DNA from: Geomicrobium sp. JCM 19038
GTDB taxonomy: Bacteria; Bacillota; Bacilli; Bacillales; Marinococcaceae
Length of the DNA: 64,000 nt
NCBI RefSeq assembly: GCF_000698125.1
Contig: NZ_BAXA01000001.1
Location: forward strand, 248,001 to 312,000
Direction: 5' to 3'
Every line of letters starts with the position of its first letter. The stretch's first letter is position 1. The notes below the pieces were generated by a model that saw only the letters and a program-made list of their open reading frames with translations, did no database searches and was not told where the DNA came from. The position numbers were made by a program, and so were the translations under genes. This document shows positions 17,704 to 26,561 of the stretch, piece after piece.

Positions 17704-18300
17704 ATGATTAATTGGATATGGATGACCATGCTAATCATCGGATTAATATTTGCAGTGATTAACAATCGGATGGATGAAGTCAATGCTGCGATTTTTGAAG
17801 GGGCTGAACAAGCTGTAACGTTAAGTTTTGGCTTAATTAGCGTATTGGTTTTCTGGCTTGGCATGATGAAGATCGCCCAAGAAGGTGGCCTATTAAAGGC
17901 GTTGTCGAAGTTTCTCGCGCCTGTGATTGGCAAGCTGTTCCCAGAAGTGCCAAAAGATCATCCGGCAATGGGGTATATTCTATCAAATATGACCGCTAAT
18001 TTCTTTGGTCTTGGAAATGCAGCAACACCGATGGGGATCAAAGCGATGGAACAGTTAAAAGTGCTAAACGGAGGGAAAGACGAAGCGAGTCGCTCAATGA
18101 TTACGTTTTTAGCGATTAATACAGCGAGCATTACGCTAATACCAACGACAGTTATAGCAATTCGAATGACATATGATTCTCAAAACCCTGGAGAAATTAT
18201 CGGCACGACAATTGCTGCGACGATTGTTGGTGCTACGAGTGCAATACTCATTGATCGTTATTTCCATTGGCGTCGAACGAGACGAAAAAAGGTGAGATAA
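17704..18300 (+). CDS. spmA: Spore maturation protein A
   Basis: Nucleoside-transporter gate-domain membrane protein needed for spore core dehydration. 198 residues. NMTANFFGLGNAATPMGIKAM is the signature segment, with hydrophobic stretches at about 3-15, 45-60 and 135-185. Lies between dacB and spmB with a 0-base gap to spmB, as in B. subtilis. Confidence 0.95.
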   Translation: MINWIWMTMLIIGLIFAVINNRMDEVNAAIFEGAEQAVTLSFGLISVLVFWLGMMKIAQEGGLLKALSKFLAPVIGKLFPEVPKDHPAMGYILSNMTANFFGLGNAATPMGIKAMEQLKVLNGGKDEASRSMITFLAINTASITLIPTTVIAIRMTYDSQNPGEIIGTTIAATIVGATSAILIDRYFHWRRTRRKKVR

Positions 18301-18837
18301 ATGGTTATTCTATCGACAGTCTCCATGTATTTAATCCCGGTATTGTTGTTCGTTATTTTAGCGACTGCGATTTATAAAAAAGTTCCGGCTTATGAAACCT
18401 TTGTTGATGGGGCTAAAGACGGCTTTCAGCTTGCCATTGGCATCATTCCTCCACTCGTTGCGATGCTCGTTGCGATTTCAATTTTCAGAGCATCTGGTGC
18501 GCTAGATTTTATTTTAGCAGGCATCGCTCCTCTGCTTGCTATGGTTGGTGTTCCACCAGATATCGTACCTCTCGCCATCATGAGACCGTTATCTGGGACA
18601 GGTGCACTCGGCATTATGAGTGACCTAATTGCCGTTCACGGTCCGGATTCATTAATCGGTCGAATGGCTTCCACGATGCAAGGGAGTACAGACACAACGC
18701 TTTATGTAATTACAGTTTATTTCGGAGCGGTCGGCATCAAGAAAATTGGGGATGCGTTAAAGGTAGGTTTATTAGCCGATGTTTGTGGGTTACTTGCGGC
18801 AATCTTTTTCGTAGTTCTTGTGTTTGGTTCGATGTAA
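18301..18837 (+). CDS. spmB: Spore maturation protein B
   Basis: Partner of SpmA in spore dehydration. 178 residues, multi-pass: start SMYLIPVLLFVILATAIYK, then FQLAIGIIPPLVAMLVAISIF, the conserved MRPLSGTGALGIMSD and STMQGSTDTTLYVITVYFG. Directly abuts spmA and ends the sigma-E operon before a terminator. Confidence 0.95.
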   Translation: MVILSTVSMYLIPVLLFVILATAIYKKVPAYETFVDGAKDGFQLAIGIIPPLVAMLVAISIFRASGALDFILAGIAPLLAMVGVPPDIVPLAIMRPLSGTGALGIMSDLIAVHGPDSLIGRMASTMQGSTDTTLYVITVYFGAVGIKKIGDALKVGLLADVCGLLAAIFFVVLVFGSM

Positions 18838-18877
18838 AAAAGGTCATGCTGATAAAAAAGCATGGTCTTTTTGTTTT
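18837..18877 (+). terminator. Intrinsic terminator after spmB
   Basis: AAAGGTCATGCT pairs with AGCATGGTCTTT (two G-U pairs) around an A-rich loop and is followed by TTTTGTTTT. Confidence 0.75.
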
Positions 18878-18963
18878 GTAAGAAAATTAGCGATGTTCAA
18901 AAGGCGTGTCTCCTCCTTGAACAATCAAAGTGTTAAGCGTATGATAAAATGCGAGGTGAAGAC

Positions 18964-19683
18964 ATGGAACGTTTGCAAAAAGTAATTGCCCAAGCAGGGA
19001 TTACGTCAAGAAGAAAAGCTGAATCATTAATTCTCGCCGGTCGTGTGAAAGTGAATGGCGAGGTTGTCAAAACGCTCGGCACGAAAGTCGGTGAGCGCGC
19101 AACAATTGAAGTAGATGATGTACCAATTACGAAGGAAGCGCCGGTTTATTATGTGCTTTATAAACCTAGAAAGGTCATCTCTGCTGTAAAGGATGACAAA
19201 GATCGTAAAGTCGTTACCGACTTTATTGAAGAAGAAGAAGCACGCATTTATCCTGTTGGTCGTTTGGACTACGATACGTCTGGTTTAATTATTTTAACGA
19301 ACGACGGTGAGTTTTCTAATTTAATGATGCACCCGAAAAGTAAAATTAAGAAAACGTATATCGCTAAAATTAAAGGGAAGCCTTCAAGAGAAACGTTAAA
19401 GCAATTAGCCAAAGGTGTTCAGTTAGAAGATGGAAAAACATTGCCAGCGAAAGTTTCCTTTAAATCTGGTAATAAACAAAACGATACGTCCATTATTGAG
19501 CTTGTCATTACAGAAGGTAGAAACCATCAAGTACGGAGAATGCTTGAGGCAGTTGGTCATCCAGTCCTTAAGTTAAAGCGAGAACAATATGGATTATTGA
19601 CACTAGAAACGATGCAACCAGGTGATTATCGTCCGTTAAAACCAATTGAGGTGTCACGACTTCGTGAATTAGCTGTCACATAA
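18964..19683 (+). CDS. rluB: 23S rRNA pseudouridine synthase RluB
   Basis: Makes pseudouridine in helix 93 region of 23S rRNA. 239 residues from ATG 18964 (RBS GAGGTGA). An S4 RNA-binding domain (MERLQKVIAQAGITSRRKAE) is followed by the RsuA-type catalytic domain with the catalytic Asp in GRLDYDTSGLIILTNDG and the conserved EGRNHQVRRML. An extended -10 (TGATAAAAT) stands at 18943-18950. It stands where the B. subtilis homologue precedes resA, but here resB follows directly. Confidence 0.95.
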   Translation: MERLQKVIAQAGITSRRKAESLILAGRVKVNGEVVKTLGTKVGERATIEVDDVPITKEAPVYYVLYKPRKVISAVKDDKDRKVVTDFIEEEEARIYPVGRLDYDTSGLIILTNDGEFSNLMMHPKSKIKKTYIAKIKGKPSRETLKQLAKGVQLEDGKTLPAKVSFKSGNKQNDTSIIELVITEGRNHQVRRMLEAVGHPVLKLKREQYGLLTLETMQPGDYRPLKPIEVSRLRELAVT

Positions 19684-19772
19684 CCGTCATAGAAACGTGG
19701 AGTATCTTAGACGTATAGTCGGTATAATTGTTGTTAAATAAGAGCCTCACGAGTTAGGACGAGGTGATTGTA

Positions 19773-21436
19773 TTGAAAGAGAAAGAAATTATTTGTGAAT
19801 GTGGGCACTTGAACCCATACGGTACTGAAGTTTGTGGCTCATGCGGGAAGCCTCTCGTCAAAAACGATTCAAATGAGTTATTGAACATGCGCTATGAGGG
19901 TGCAGCGCGACGTTCACAAACGTATAATAAGTCGATCATAGATAAAGTATGGAATTTCTTTTCATCTGTAAAGGTAGGAATTACCATCATTGTCGTGATA
20001 TTAATCGCATCGGCACTCGGAACAATCTTTCCTCAAGAATTATTTATTCCGCCTGGACAAGATGCTGCGACTTATTATGCTGAAGAACACGGCTGGGCTG
20101 GAGAACTGTACTATACACTCGGTTTTCATAATTTATACGGATCATGGTGGTACATGTTACTCATTACAGCACTTGGGATTTCAATTCTGATTGCAAGTAT
20201 TGACCGTTTCTTCCCGCTTTACAAAGCATTAAAAAACCAACGAGTTACGCGTCACGAGAAATTCATGTCCCGTCAACGTATTTTCGGACGTTCAAATGTA
20301 TCCGACCAAGATGAGACGATGAACAAAGCCGTGTCACTTCTGAGAAAGAAACGCTACAAGATTTTCGAAGAGAATGGAAACGTGCTTGCTGAAAAAGCGA
20401 GATGGGCAAGATGGGGTCCTTACGTTAACCATATTGGTCTCATTATTTTTTTAGTAGGTGCTATGTTACGGTTTTTCCCTGGTATGTATGTGGATGCAAA
20501 CATGTGGTTCGTGAAGGAGAAACTGTGCCAGTTCCTGGTACAAGCCAAGACTATTACTTAGAAAACTTACAATTCGACGTTGAACTTTATGACGAAGATG
20601 ACGAGCGCTTCCAAGGGGCAATGCAAGCCGCTCCTGGCGCAGAACACATTGAGACATTCCGAACACACTCTATTCTATACAAGCCAACAGATGAGTCTAC
20701 GGTCGGTGCAGGTCGAGAATTAGAAGCCATTTCAGAACAAGACATTGAAGTGAACAGACCGCTCTATTTCGATAACTATTCTGTTTATCAGCTCGATTAC
20801 AAATTAAATGAGTTAAGTGCGATGAGTTTTGATGTGGAAGATCGTGAAACAGGCGAGTCTGCTGGATCATTTACGGTTGATTTAAACAACCCTGAGGACT
20901 ACTATACGCTTGATAACGGTGAAGAAGTCTACATCTACGATTATTTTGCTAACTTCATCATTAACGATGCGGGTGAACCGACAACAGAGAATAACGTTCC
21001 AGATAACCCGGCATTTATCTTCGAGATGACAAATGAAGATGGAGAAGAAGAACTGACATTTATTCGGATCCAAAGAAACTTTGAGATTAGAGACGACGAA
21101 GATGATCCACATCAGTATGCCTTTACATTTGCAGGTATTGATACGAATCACGTCACCGGCTTAAAGGTCCGTAAAGATTTGACGCTACCATTCCTCATTG
21201 CTGGTGGTTCAATATTCTTGTTAGGACTCTTACAAGGTTCGTATTGGCCACACCGTCGAATTTGGTTACAACGTGAAAATGATGGAGGGATCCTCATTGC
21301 AGCCCACACGAACAAAAACTGGGAATCCATCAAAAAAGAAATTCGTAGTGTAACTGAACAAACAGAGCTTAGTGAGCCCGTTGATCAGACGGATGAAGAG
21401 TATGAAAAGGAATATAAGGAAAAGGATAATCTTTAA
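19773..21436 (+). CDS. resB: Cytochrome c biogenesis protein ResB, frameshifted
   Basis: Membrane subunit of the System II haem-handling and attachment machinery for c-type cytochromes, acting with ResC. Starts at TTG 19773 with an N-terminal zinc-ribbon-like CECGHLNPYGTEVCGSCG, then RYEGAARRSQTYNK and several membrane segments. The frame breaks at about 20505 (ATGTGGTTCGTG): homologues read M-W-V-R-E-G-E, which needs GGG instead of GG. The remainder (REGETVPVPGTSQDYYLEN to DLTLPFLIAGGSIFLLGLLQG) is intact. Restored length 554 residues, close to B. subtilis ResB. Most likely a missed G. Confidence 0.93.
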
Positions 21437-21479
21437 GAGCGTACCGCTCGTTTAACACGAGCGGTTAGGAGGTACACGT

Positions 21480-22685
21480 ATGAATTCTCTTGCAGAGTTG
21501 AGTAGTAATCTACTCTACATCGCCTTCTTCTTCTATTTCGCAGCGACAGTCTTTTACATTTTATCTGTAACAGGTCGTCAGTTCCGAAATAAAGAAGGAG
21601 ATGTAAAGAAAAACCGTTGGGGTACTTGGGGGTACATTGCAACTGTCATTGGTGTTGTATTTGCTTTTGGGTATTTCTTTACGCGGTGGGCAGCAGGCGG
21701 ACACCCGCCAGTCAGTAACATGTTTGAATACACCGCATTTTTAGCGATTTGTTTTAGTCTCGCATTTGTTGTTATCAATGGGATTTATAAATCAAACGTA
21801 CTCGGTTTGTTTACGATTCCAGTCATTATGCTTATTATTGCATACGCATCCGTTTTCTCAACAGAAATTGCACCACTCGTACCGTCATTGCAATCAAACT
21901 GGTTAGCAATTCACGTTATTACAGTGGCATTGGCACAAGGGATTTTAGCCGTTAGTTTTGGAGCTGGACTCGTTTATTTAGTTCGAACTCTCGATTTGTC
22001 CGGTAAGAAAATGACAAAACGAACGTTTGGTATTGAGTTTATTATGTATACGTTGTTAACAGGTCTTGCCTTTGTTATCCTTACAAACGTTTTTGAAGCT
22101 ACAAATTATGAAGCGCAATTTACGTATGTAAATGAGCAAGGCGAAGACGCTGAGAAGACGTACAACTTGCCAGCGATTATCGGTCCAAATGAAGGGGTTC
22201 TTCAAACAGAAGATCGTTTTTCTCCAATCTTTTACGCACCAGATTGGATCATTAGTGAAGATTTAAATACGGTCGTTTGGTCATTTGGTAGTGGTTTCCT
22301 ACTTTATTGGGTGATTCGTTTAATTGGACGTAATCGCAGAATTGCTGCGATGTTACAACCACTCTTAAAAGGCGTAAAGCCACAAACAGTTGATGAATTA
22401 AGTTACCGAGCAATTGCGATTGGTTTCCCATTGTTTGCCCTTGGTGGACTTGCCTTTGCCATGATTTACGCTCAAATTGCGTGGACGAGATTCTGGGGTT
22501 GGGATCCTAAAGAAGTATGGGCGCTAATTACGTTCTTCTTCTATGCAGCATATTTACACTTAAGACTATCTAGAAACTGGATTGGTGAGCGATCTGCTTG
22601 GCTTGCGGTAATCGGATTTGCTATCATTATGTTTAACCTCATTTTTGTTAACTTAGTGATTGCTGGATTACACTCCTATGCATAA
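21480..22685 (+). CDS. resC: Cytochrome c biogenesis protein ResC
   Basis: CcsA-type membrane protein that presents haem and forms the System II complex with ResB. 401 residues. The tryptophan-rich haem-binding signature WGWDPKEVWALITFFFYAAY is present near the C-terminus, preceded by GGHPPVSNMFEY, LPSLQSNWLAIHV and several membrane helices. RBS TTAGGAGG before ATG 21480. Short gap to resB suggests one transcript; a terminator separates it from resD. Confidence 0.96.
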   Translation: MNSLAELSSNLLYIAFFFYFAATVFYILSVTGRQFRNKEGDVKKNRWGTWGYIATVIGVVFAFGYFFTRWAAGGHPPVSNMFEYTAFLAICFSLAFVVINGIYKSNVLGLFTIPVIMLIIAYASVFSTEIAPLVPSLQSNWLAIHVITVALAQGILAVSFGAGLVYLVRTLDLSGKKMTKRTFGIEFIMYTLLTGLAFVILTNVFEATNYEAQFTYVNEQGEDAEKTYNLPAIIGPNEGVLQTEDRFSPIFYAPDWIISEDLNTVVWSFGSGFLLYWVIRLIGRNRRIAAMLQPLLKGVKPQTVDELSYRAIAIGFPLFALGGLAFAMIYAQIAWTRFWGWDPKEVWALITFFFYAAYLHLRLSRNWIGERSAWLAVIGFAIIMFNLIFVNLVIAGLHSYA

Positions 22686-22711
22686 GCAGCAATTCACTTA
22701 TTAGAAAGTAT

Positions 22712-22750
22712 GAAAGAGGCGCTCTGTAAAAGATCGCCTCTTTCGTTCTA
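22712..22750 (+). terminator. Terminator-like hairpin between resC and resD
   Basis: GAAAGAGGCG at 22712-22721 pairs perfectly with CGCCTCTTTC at 22735-22744; the tail GTTCTAATTGTT is only moderately T-rich, so some read-through into resDE is plausible. Confidence 0.6.
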
Positions 22751-22795
22751 ATTGTTATCGTATGTAACCATAATTGTTGTGGAGGGTTTGTGTGT

Positions 22796-23536
22796 ATGGA
22801 TACTGAATTTGAACGCGAACATGAAGTGAAAATTCTCGTCGTTGATGATGAAGAACGCATTCGTCGACTTCTTCGCATGTATTTGGAACGAGAGAAATAT
22901 ACGGTTGTCGAAGCAGAGAACGGTGAAGAGGCACTTCAATTAGCAACTGAAGACGATTATGACTTAATTTTGCTAGATTTAATGATGCCAGGCATGGACG
23001 GTATACAGGTGTTACAAGAATTACGTACGGTTAAAGCGACGCCTGTTGCTATTCTGACTGCAAAAGGTGAAGAAGCAAATCGCGTCCAAGGATTTGAAGA
23101 AGGTACAGATGACTATATCGTTAAGCCATTTAGTCCAAGAGAAGTTATTCTACGTGTAAAAGCGCTACTTCGCAGGACGTCATCTACGCGTTATTTGCAA
23201 ACGGACACACAAGCGAAGAACATTCTCGTTTTTGATGCCATTTCAATTGACCATGATGCGCATCGTGTGACGGTAAAAGGGGAAGAGGTCGCACTAACGC
23301 CAAAAGAATATGAGTTGCTCTATTACTTGGCTAGTTCTCCAGATAAAGTATTTTCCAGAGAGAAGTTACTAAAGGACGTATGGAAGTACGAGTTTTTTGG
23401 TGACTTACGTACTGTAGACACCCACGTAAAACGCCTTCGTGAGAAATTAAATAGCATTTCAACAGACGCAGGTGACATGATTACGACGGTTTGGGGAATT
23501 GGCTATAAGTTCGAAAATGTGAAGCAAAAACAATGA
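22796..23536 (+). CDS. resD: Response regulator ResD
   Basis: OmpR-type transcription regulator that with ResE controls aerobic and anaerobic respiration genes, including the res operon in B. subtilis. 246 residues from ATG 22796 (RBS GGAGGG); a GTG at 22790 is too close to it. Receiver domain with acidic pocket VVDDEE, phosphoacceptor Asp61 in LILLDLMMPGMDG, and Lys in DYIVKPFSP; winged-helix domain from about 150 with TPKEYELLYYLA and VDTHVKRLREKL. The stop overlaps resE by four bases. Confidence 0.95.
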   Translation: MDTEFEREHEVKILVVDDEERIRRLLRMYLEREKYTVVEAENGEEALQLATEDDYDLILLDLMMPGMDGIQVLQELRTVKATPVAILTAKGEEANRVQGFEEGTDDYIVKPFSPREVILRVKALLRRTSSTRYLQTDTQAKNILVFDAISIDHDAHRVTVKGEEVALTPKEYELLYYLASSPDKVFSREKLLKDVWKYEFFGDLRTVDTHVKRLREKLNSISTDAGDMITTVWGIGYKFENVKQKQ

Positions 23537-25308
23537 TTTGGCGGAGCATTGTAGGGAAGCTTTGGATCACGATTTTGATGCTCGTTACAGCAGTATTGGG
23601 CATTTTAGCAATACTGCTCTTTCAGTTTTTTGAAAACTTCCATCTATCACAAGTTGAAGATGAGCTGAGTAATCATGCGTCTTTTATCGTTGCAACCATT
23701 GAACAAGGGGAAGGACAGCCACAGTCCTTCCGCTCCGTACGTCAATTAGAACATGCGCATGGAATGAAAGTCGTTATTTTCCGTGAAAACATTCCATATT
23801 GGACGACAGATCCCGCTGTAGAAGAGAGTAATTACATACCACCGTTGTTTTTTGCCAACCATCAAACGTTTGAAGCGGTCTTTGAAGGCGAGCGACAAGT
23901 CATTAGCCCAATCGCGTATGAGCAGCCTGGTGATGAACAACCTTCAGAATATATTGTTGTTGGTGCACCTGCATACACACAAAACGATCAATTTGCAATA
24001 TTCCTATACAATTCATTAGATTTAATGGATGAAACGACTGCTGAGACGAAACGAATTATTTTGCTTGCTGCAGGCATCGGTTTAATTTTAACAACGTTTT
24101 TTGCCTTTTTCCTTTCTAGCCGAGTCACGGCACCTCTTCGAAAGATGCGACAAGTAACACTTGAAGTTGCAAAAGGGAAGTTCGATACGTCTGTTCCGAT
24201 GCTAACACACGATGAAATTGGGCAGTTAGCCATCGCGTTTAATCGAATGAGAAGACAATTGAACAATAATATAAATGCGTTAAATTATGAAAAGGCACAG
24301 CTAACGAGAATTCTTAGTTCAATGGCAGACGGCGTGATTACATTGAATCGTCGGGGAGATATGGTCGTTACAAATCCTCCAGCAGAACGCTTTTTAGAAG
24401 CGTATGCTTATGAGAATGACGAGAATCAAGGGTTGCCTGAACGTTTGCAATTGCTATTCCAAAAAGTCGTCACTCATGAAGAAGAAGAATGGGTTGAATT
24501 ATCGGTACAAGGAAGAACGTATGCGTCCTTAATGACCCCGTTGTACGATGAAGACCACGTTCGAGGAGTTGTGCTCGTTATACGTGATATGACCGAAGAA
24601 CGTCAACACGACAAACTGCGAAAAGACTTTATCGCAAATGTTTCACATGAACTAAGAACTCCAATAGCGATGTTGCAAGGCTACAGCGAAGCATTGCTTG
24701 ATCATGTCGCTGAAACCGAAGAAGAAAAAGAAGAGATGACGAGAATTATCTATGATGAGTCCCTTCGAATGGGCAGGCTAGTGAATGAGTTGTTGGATCT
24801 CGCTCGGATGGAGTCAGGCAATATCACCCTCATCAAACAAGATTTTGAAGTCGTACAGTTAGCGAAAAAGGTGCATCAGAAATTCCAGCAAATGGCGAAA
24901 GATGCAGACTTAGATTTGCACTTTAACTCTAGTGAAGAAGAAGCGATCATTTATGCGGACCCAGATCGAATTGAGCAAGTGTTAACGAATCTGTACTCGA
25001 ACGCTGTACGTCACACAGAATCTGGTGGAAGTATTACGTGTAGCATGTCTTCAACAAATGAAACCGTAAAGATCCACATTATGGATACGGGAACTGGAAT
25101 CCCAGAAAGCGATTTGCCGTTCGTATTTGAGCGGTTCTACAAAGCTGATAAAGCCAGAACGCGTGGTAATGCAGGAACGGGTCTTGGACTTGCGATCGTT
25201 AAGAACATCATTGAAAGTCACGGAGGAGAAATTGTCGTTCAGAGTAAAGAAGGTATGGGGACGACATTTACGATCACACTTCATAAAGCTCTAGAGCGAA
25301 AAGACTAG
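23533..25308 (+). CDS. resE: Sensor histidine kinase ResE
   Basis: Membrane-bound partner of ResD. 591 residues: membrane segments about 11-32 and 176-195 flank an extracellular sensor region, then HAMP (about 195-247), a PAS domain (about 250-355), dimerisation domain with phospho-accepting His372 in FIANVSHELRTP, and the ATPase with NLYSNAVRH, DTGTGIP, FERFYKAD and GTGLGLAI. All catalytic boxes are intact. Translationally coupled to resD and followed by a hairpin. Confidence 0.96.
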   Translation: MIWRSIVGKLWITILMLVTAVLGILAILLFQFFENFHLSQVEDELSNHASFIVATIEQGEGQPQSFRSVRQLEHAHGMKVVIFRENIPYWTTDPAVEESNYIPPLFFANHQTFEAVFEGERQVISPIAYEQPGDEQPSEYIVVGAPAYTQNDQFAIFLYNSLDLMDETTAETKRIILLAAGIGLILTTFFAFFLSSRVTAPLRKMRQVTLEVAKGKFDTSVPMLTHDEIGQLAIAFNRMRRQLNNNINALNYEKAQLTRILSSMADGVITLNRRGDMVVTNPPAERFLEAYAYENDENQGLPERLQLLFQKVVTHEEEEWVELSVQGRTYASLMTPLYDEDHVRGVVLVIRDMTEERQHDKLRKDFIANVSHELRTPIAMLQGYSEALLDHVAETEEEKEEMTRIIYDESLRMGRLVNELLDLARMESGNITLIKQDFEVVQLAKKVHQKFQQMAKDADLDLHFNSSEEEAIIYADPDRIEQVLTNLYSNAVRHTESGGSITCSMSSTNETVKIHIMDTGTGIPESDLPFVFERFYKADKARTRGNAGTGLGLAIVKNIIESHGGEIVVQSKEGMGTTFTITLHKALERKD

Positions 25309-25321
25309 AAAAAGCAACTTA

Positions 25322-25360
25322 GTACAGTGCTCATTAATGTTGAGCACTGTACGATTTTAA
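25322..25360 (+). terminator. Hairpin after resE
   Basis: GTACAGTGCTCA at 25322-25333 pairs perfectly with TGAGCACTGTAC at 25341-25352 (7-base loop), followed by GATTTTAAT. Likely terminator with a short T tail. Confidence 0.65.
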
Positions 25361-25390
25361 TGAGAGGTAACAATTAGGAGGTGGATGAGA

Positions 25391-25952
25391 GTGAAGATTT
25401 ATACAAGAGGTGGAGACCAAGGGAAAACGAGTGTGATCGGTGGAAGGCGTTTTAAACATGATTTACGAATCCATGCATACGGTGCTCTAGACGAAGTAAA
25501 TAGTTTTATCGGGCAAGCTAGAGTCATTTGTGAACGGTCTGAGCTTAACGTCTTAAAGCCGCAATTGTTAACGATTCAGCATGAACTATTTGATTGCGGA
25601 AGTGATCTTGCTACGGTGAAAGAAGATGCTGTTTTAAAAGTGCAACCAGCGATGATTGAGCAATTAGAGGCGTGGATTGATGCGTACACAGAAAAATCAC
25701 CACAACTTGAACGGTTTATATTACCTGGGGGTTCAGAACTAGCCGCTTCGTTACACGTATGTCGCACTGAAACGAGACGGGCAGAACGTGCAATAGTAGA
25801 ACTTAAGCAAGAAGAGCCGATTCATGACTCGGTTTTGCAGTATGTAAATCGATTGTCTGATTACTTTTTTTGCCGCTGCGCGTTTTGTGAATCATTCTCT
25901 GAATGTGTCAGATGTTGAGTATGAGCGTAGCGCAATTGTTTTTAAGGAATAA
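25391..25952 (+). CDS. PduO-type ATP:cob(I)alamin adenosyltransferase, frameshifted near 3' end
   Basis: Transfers the adenosyl group of ATP to cob(I)alamin to make coenzyme B12. N-terminal ATP-binding KIYTRGGDQGKTSVIGG, central ALDEVNSFIGQAR, FILPGGS, and RTETRRAERA are typical. Start GTG 25391 lies 8 bases after AGGAGG. Near the end the frame turns into a Cys-rich tail (FFCRCAFCESF); removing one T from the T7 run at 25865-25871 restores the expected YFFAAARFVNHSLNVSDVE and a stop at 25952, giving 186 residues. The odd tail is therefore an artefact of one extra T, not a zinc motif. Confidence 0.9.
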
Positions 25953-25965
25953 CTGAAGATATACG

Positions 25966-25995
25966 TCATATACTGATTGTTGGTAATCATATATG
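25966..25995 (+). promoter_or_regulatory. Candidate sigma-E promoter of the two following small genes
   Basis: TCATATA at 25966-25972 (6 of 7 to KMATATT), a 15-base spacer, CATATATG at 25988-25995 (6 of 8 to CATACAHT). It would drive the 32-residue membrane peptide and the following gene in the mother cell. Confidence 0.45.
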
Positions 25996-26011
25996 GTTAG
26001 GAGTTAAAAGC

Positions 26012-26110
26012 ATGTTGGATTATGTAAAACGATTCGGGATGGTATTGTTGTTTGCAGGAGTTTTACTCGTCATTATGAATGTTCTAGTCGTTACAACCTT
26101 TACAGTCTAA
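26012..26110 (+). CDS. 32-residue membrane peptide
   Basis: Short frame beginning ATG 26012 eight bases after TTAGGAG. The product starts MLDYVKRFGMVLLFAG and is one hydrophobic helix (about residues 9-29) with a basic N-terminal flank. No family is recognised. It is followed 15 bases later by another gene with a good RBS, and preceded by a possible sigma-E promoter, so it may be a small sporulation membrane protein. Support rests on RBS, spacing and composition only. Confidence 0.45.
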   Translation: MLDYVKRFGMVLLFAGVLLVIMNVLVVTTFTV

Positions 26111-26125
26111 CAAAGGAGCGAGCTT

Positions 26126-26512
26126 ATGGAAGCCAGAGATACTCCTGTTTCAACGATAAAGTGGTTAAATGAGCAAACGAAGGCTCGAGAACAAGTGTGG
26201 CTTCTGGCGTTGTTTCGTTTTATGTTAAAGTACATTGAAAAACAAGGATCGGTCGAGCTAGATGAGGATGGACTGATTCGTCGTGAAGCTTGGCTTGATA
26301 TTGAACAGATGCTTCACTACCAATTGCTACATGACAAAAAGACTGTAGAAGTACACCTTTATCGATTGTTTCAACACGTTTCACTTCTAGAAGGCTGGAT
26401 TCACTTGAGTAATAATGAGCTCAAAATTACAGACAAAGGAACACTGTTTCTTACGAAAAGAGAACCCGAGCAACTGACGAAAATTCTTCACTACTTTTTT
26501 CCAAGGTCATAA
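26126..26512 (+). CDS. Uncharacterised 128-residue protein
   Basis: Starts ATG 26126 after AAAGGAG. Mostly alpha-helical, soluble by composition; it has a mixed hydrophobic-basic segment EQVWLLALFRFMLKYIEKQG and ends KILHYFFPRS. The middle and C-terminal half (HYQLLHDKKTVEVHLYRLFQHV, then LSNNELKITDKGTLFL) could form a winged-helix-like fold, but I do not recognise the family. Second gene of a small unit with the 32-residue peptide; ends at a bidirectional terminator shared with serA. Confidence 0.6.
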   Translation: MEARDTPVSTIKWLNEQTKAREQVWLLALFRFMLKYIEKQGSVELDEDGLIRREAWLDIEQMLHYQLLHDKKTVEVHLYRLFQHVSLLEGWIHLSNNELKITDKGTLFLTKREPEQLTKILHYFFPRS

Positions 26513-26513
26513 C

Positions 26514-26556
26514 AAAGCCCCTTTTTAAGACAATGACGTCTAAAAGGGGCTTTTGT
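26514..26556. terminator. Bidirectional terminator between convergent genes
   Basis: AAAGCCCCTTTT at 26514-26525 pairs with AAAAGGGGCTTT at 26542-26553. T-rich on the plus side and A-rich before it, so it can end both the plus-strand gene and serA on the minus strand. Confidence 0.8.
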
Positions 26557-26561
26557 ATTGT

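Noticed and set aside
25850-25918. Cys-rich C-terminus of the cobalamin adenosyltransferase as a metal site
   Set aside because: The downstream frame matches the normal family C-terminus when one T of the T7 run is removed.
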